DNA of 64,000 nt, from contig NZ_CAMFKM010000019.1 of the NCBI RefSeq assembly GCF_945957355.1, forward strand, positions 1-64,000, given 5' to 3'. A model generated the notes under the pieces. It saw only the letters and a program-made list of their open reading frames with translations. It ran no database searches and had not been told where the DNA came from. This DNA comes from an uncultured Reyranella sp. (GTDB lineage Bacteria > Pseudomonadota > Alphaproteobacteria > Reyranellales > Reyranellaceae). Made by a program: the position numbers and the translations under genes. Below are positions 60,853-64,000 of this stretch, one piece after another. How positions within the stretch are numbered: the stretch's first letter is position 1; each line of letters starts with the position of its first letter.

Positions 60853-62589
60853 ATGGCCAGCACGATCTACCTGACGGGCTTGCCCGGGCCCTCGGGGACG
60901 GTCGACTATCCCGCGCTGACGCAGTTCCCGGTCGATGTCGGCGCCGATGCCGTCGACCTGCAGTCGGCGCGGGGCCTTTCCTACCTGCTGCGGGCCGCAC
61001 CACCTGATCCCAGCACCAACTTCGTGCTCTCCGGTGGTGCGCCCTATCCCTCGGGCATGACCGATTGGCCGACGCCCTTCCAGGTCGAGTGGCCTGGTGC
61101 CCGCACCGTCATCTATCCGGCCGCCTCGCTGGGCCGATCCACGGTGCCCGACGATACGCCTGCGAATACCTACGTGCCGGGCAAGCTGAACGGTCCGATC
61201 AACTACGGCATCAGCCTGTTCGACGGCATAGAACCCTCGCCCAACGGCAAGGGCGGCGTCGGCGCCATCACCCTGATCGACCCGGACGGTGAGCTGGACG
61301 GGTTGACCCAGCTCGCCTGGGACGGCGCCAGCCTCGACATCCTGCGTGGCGATCCGCTCGCAGCCTTCTCGACCTTTGAGACCGTCGGACGGCTAACGAC
61401 CAATGGGCTGCTCTACGACCAGCGCCGCAAGGAGATCAGGCTGCGCGACCTCGGCTGGCAACTGGCCGCGGCCGAGCTGCATGGCCTGCGCTATGGCGGC
61501 ACTGGCGGCGCCGATGGCGATGCGTCCATTGCCGGGCAGATGAAGCCCTACGCAGTGGGGCCGGTCTACAATTGCGAGCCGACGCAGCTGAGTGCCGCGC
61601 TGCTGATCTTCCAGCTGTCCTGCAGTTCGATCCTGGCCGTGGATGGCGTGCGGGATGGCGGCGTGCCTCTCGCGTTCGATGCCGACTACCCGGACTGGAC
61701 GGCGCTGGCCGCTGCCGCGGTGCCCGCCTCAACATATGCCACCTGCCTGGCGCAGGGCCTGATCCGGCTGGGCTCTGCGGTGGTCTACACCCTCACGGTA
61801 GACCTCCGCGGCGACAACGACACCATCAACGACCAGGCCTATCCCTCGACGCGAGGCCAGATCGCCCGGCGCATCGCTACGGGTCGCGGCACGATCGCGC
61901 TCTCCGATGCCCAGATCGACTTCGCGGCCCTGAACTACATGGAACAGGAACAGGCCGGCACGGTGGGCTTTTACTTCAAGGACGCGATCACCAAGGCGGA
62001 GGCCCTGACCGAGGTCATGGTGGGCTGTCTGGGCTGGTGGGCGGTACGCGCCAACGGCCTGCTCGCCCTGGGCTTCCTGGAAGAGCCGACACGTTCCCCG
62101 GCCTTGACCATCCAGTACCCCGAGGACTTCGGCTCCTCGGAGCCGCAGATGATGCAGACCTACCAGGCGCCCCGTCGCGCCACCTATGTCGGCTGGCAGC
62201 GCAATTACACGCCGCAGGATCCCAGCCGGCTGGCCGGTTCCGTCGATGCGGCGGCGGCGCTCCTCTATCGGGGCACCGAGCGCTTTGCCAGCTCGTCCGA
62301 CGGCTTCCAGGCGAGCCTCTGGCCCACGGCGGCCGCGGTCTATGTGAGCGGGGGCTTCTCGCAGGAGGTAGCGGCCCATGCCGAGGCGGCTCGGCAGCAG
62401 CGCGTCATGGGTATCCGGCGCGAGCGGTGGCGGGTGACCGTGCCCTGCGATCCCTTCGCCAACCTGCTGGGCAAGGTGATCCAGATCTATGGATTCACGC
62501 GTTACGGCTGGGGCGGCGCCCGCAAGTTCATCTGCGTCGGCATGAGCTTCGCCTCGTCGAAGTCTGTCGCGCTCGATCTATGGGGATAG
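60853..62589 (+). CDS. Phage distal tail/baseplate-type protein
   Basis: 578 aa directly after tape measure; NGPINYGISLFDGIEPSPNGKGGVGAITLIDPDGELDGL. Confidence 0.65.
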   Translation: MASTIYLTGLPGPSGTVDYPALTQFPVDVGADAVDLQSARGLSYLLRAAPPDPSTNFVLSGGAPYPSGMTDWPTPFQVEWPGARTVIYPAASLGRSTVPDDTPANTYVPGKLNGPINYGISLFDGIEPSPNGKGGVGAITLIDPDGELDGLTQLAWDGASLDILRGDPLAAFSTFETVGRLTTNGLLYDQRRKEIRLRDLGWQLAAAELHGLRYGGTGGADGDASIAGQMKPYAVGPVYNCEPTQLSAALLIFQLSCSSILAVDGVRDGGVPLAFDADYPDWTALAAAAVPASTYATCLAQGLIRLGSAVVYTLTVDLRGDNDTINDQAYPSTRGQIARRIATGRGTIALSDAQIDFAALNYMEQEQAGTVGFYFKDAITKAEALTEVMVGCLGWWAVRANGLLALGFLEEPTRSPALTIQYPEDFGSSEPQMMQTYQAPRRATYVGWQRNYTPQDPSRLAGSVDAAAALLYRGTERFASSSDGFQASLWPTAAAVYVSGGFSQEVAAHAEAARQQRVMGIRRERWRVTVPCDPFANLLGKVIQIYGFTRYGWGGARKFICVGMSFASSKSVALDLWG

Positions 62590-62592
62590 CGA

Positions 62593-63237
62593 ATGGCGCA
62601 CAGAATACTCGACCGGGTGCAGGAGACGACGACCAGCACCGGAACGGGCGGGCTTACGCTCGCGGGGGCCACGTCGAGGATGTTGTCGCTGTCCGGCGCC
62701 GGCTTCGTCAACGGCGACACCTTCTGGGGCCTGATCGAACACGCGACGGCCGCCGAGTGGGAGATCGCGCTCTGCACCTATGCCAGCGCCGGCGCCGGCA
62801 GCATCACGCGCGCCACCCCCCTCAAGTCCAGCACCGGTGCCGCCGTGTCATTCTCGGCTGGCACCAAGACGATCTCGCTGGTGGCGCCGGCGGCCGTGCT
62901 CACCCTCCTGGGCTCGCTCGAAGCTGTCAACGCGCCAACGATCTCGGCCGGTGCACTGACCCTCGATCTGCTGCTGGGCACCGTGCACAGGGTCGCGCTC
63001 AACGCCGACGTGACGGGCATCACCATCTCGAACGCACTGGCAGGCTTCGCCTCGGGCTTCACGCTGGAGTTCACCGCCGACGGCACGACCCGCACCGTGA
63101 CGATGCCCGGCAACGTCACCGCCCTGAACGGCACCTACACGCCCTCCATCTCCAACGGCACACGCGATCTCCTGAACTTCGTGACCCTCGACGGCGGCAC
63201 GACGTGGTTGATGTCGATCGTCGCGCAGAACTACTAG
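62593..63237 (+). CDS. Phage structural (tail tip/fibre-associated) protein
   Basis: MAHRILDRVQETTTSTGTGGLTLAGAT...; GDTFWGLIEHATAAEWEIALCTYASAGAGSITRATPLKSS. Confidence 0.65.
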   Translation: MAHRILDRVQETTTSTGTGGLTLAGATSRMLSLSGAGFVNGDTFWGLIEHATAAEWEIALCTYASAGAGSITRATPLKSSTGAAVSFSAGTKTISLVAPAAVLTLLGSLEAVNAPTISAGALTLDLLLGTVHRVALNADVTGITISNALAGFASGFTLEFTADGTTRTVTMPGNVTALNGTYTPSISNGTRDLLNFVTLDGGTTWLMSIVAQNY

Positions 63238-63250
63238 GCGAGGGGTCACA

Positions 63251-64000
63251 ATGAGTTCGATCACCCGCCGCCTCGGCGTCATGGGGCAGGCGGATGTGGA
63301 CGTGCTGTCGTGGCGCGACACCATCGTGGCCGCCGGCGGCAGCATCTCCATTGCGATTCTTTCCATCGCGTCGCGCTTCGTGGCGGCCGAGAAGGCGAGC
63401 GGCGCCTGGGGGCTGACCGACGACTACTGGCCGTTCTGGGGCGAGAACCTGATCCAGGCGACAGTGTCCCTCAAACAGCGGCGCACCGTGACGCTGGTCA
63501 ACGCACCGGCCTTCACGGCACGGCGGCATTTTGCGACCAACGGCTCGTCCAGTTATCTCGACACCGGATTCATTCCCTCGACGCACAAGATCGCGGCCAG
63601 CACACATAATGTGCGCCTCGCGGTCTATCTGCGCGACAATCTGTCGAGCAACTCGTACGCGGCAGGAGCCAGTTCCAGTTCAAACAGGGCCCTCCGGCTG
63701 CGCCCGCGCAATGCCAGCGTGGCCTATCTCGACGCCAATTCGTCTTCCGGCACTTACACGCTTCCTGCGGCGACCAGCGCCGGCTACACGGCCGGCTCGC
63801 GCGATGCGGCGCTCGGTGCCAACAGCTACGGCTACAAGAACGGGGTCGCCATGGTGCAGACCGTCGCTCCGACGGCTTTCGGCTCGGCAAGCCTGCCCGT
63901 GGTCCCGATCCTTGTCGGCGGATACAACAACGCGGGCGTCTTCGCGGGTCCCCGCGCCACGTCGATCGGCTTCATGACTGTGGGCGCCACCCTCAGCGCG
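63251..64000 (+). CDS. Phage tail/receptor-binding type protein, 3' truncated by window end
   Basis: ATG at 63251; frame stays open to 64000 (MSSITRRLGVMGQADVDVLSWRDTIVAAGGSISIAILSIASRFVAAEK...); absent from supplied ORF track because it lacks a stop. Confidence 0.7.
   Translation, partial: MSSITRRLGVMGQADVDVLSWRDTIVAAGGSISIAILSIASRFVAAEKASGAWGLTDDYWPFWGENLIQATVSLKQRRTVTLVNAPAFTARRHFATNGSSSYLDTGFIPSTHKIAASTHNVRLAVYLRDNLSSNSYAAGASSSSNRALRLRPRNASVAYLDANSSSGTYTLPAATSAGYTAGSRDAALGANSYGYKNGVAMVQTVAPTAFGSASLPVVPILVGGYNNAGVFAGPRATSIGFMTVGATLSA

Noticed and set aside
61572-63254. 560-aa plus-strand ORF overlapping the distal tail gene
   Set aside because: Alternate frame of 60853-62589 and 62593-63237; Gly/Arg-rich shadow composition.

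Overview
This is a high-GC alphaproteobacterial window in three blocks. (1) About 1-15.98 kb is conserved chromosome: the end of atpA, then atpG-atpD-atpC, a ferritin-like protein, and on the minus strand rppH, a divergent polysaccharide deacetylase, an S41/Ctp protease, gpmI, a secreted protein, rlmH, an in-frame nadD-rsfS ORF, proA, proB, obgE, rpmA and rplU, ending in tRNA-Ser(CGA). (2) About 16.2-31.0 kb is an accessory/defence island with visibly lower GC in places: a GmrSD-like (DUF262/DUF1524) gene with hsdM-hsdS-hsdR, an HNH nuclease, a serine recombinase triplet (HTH protein, recombinase, DUF2924) plus a small conserved ORF, and a 767-aa orphan protein with no recognisable family. (3) About 31.0-64 kb (runs off the end) is an HK97-like siphoprophage: Com-like zinc ribbon, sigma-like protein, replication genes (AAA ATPase, helicase, PD-(D/E)XK nuclease, P4-type primase, RuvC-like), a SAM methyltransferase, a ParB-N DNA methylase, a HigBA-type TA pair, then terminase, portal, protease, capsid, connectors, tail tube, tail chaperone with a clear -1 frameshift site, tape measure and distal tail. 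Main second-look items: a symmetric inverted-repeat/Z-DNA-like element between primase and ruvC; remnants of the recombinase-linked HTH gene at defence-cassette junctions; the 767-aa orphan; the nadD-rsfS in-frame ORF; and the A AAA AAC frameshift signal. All family calls are by eye from the sequence; no searches were run.
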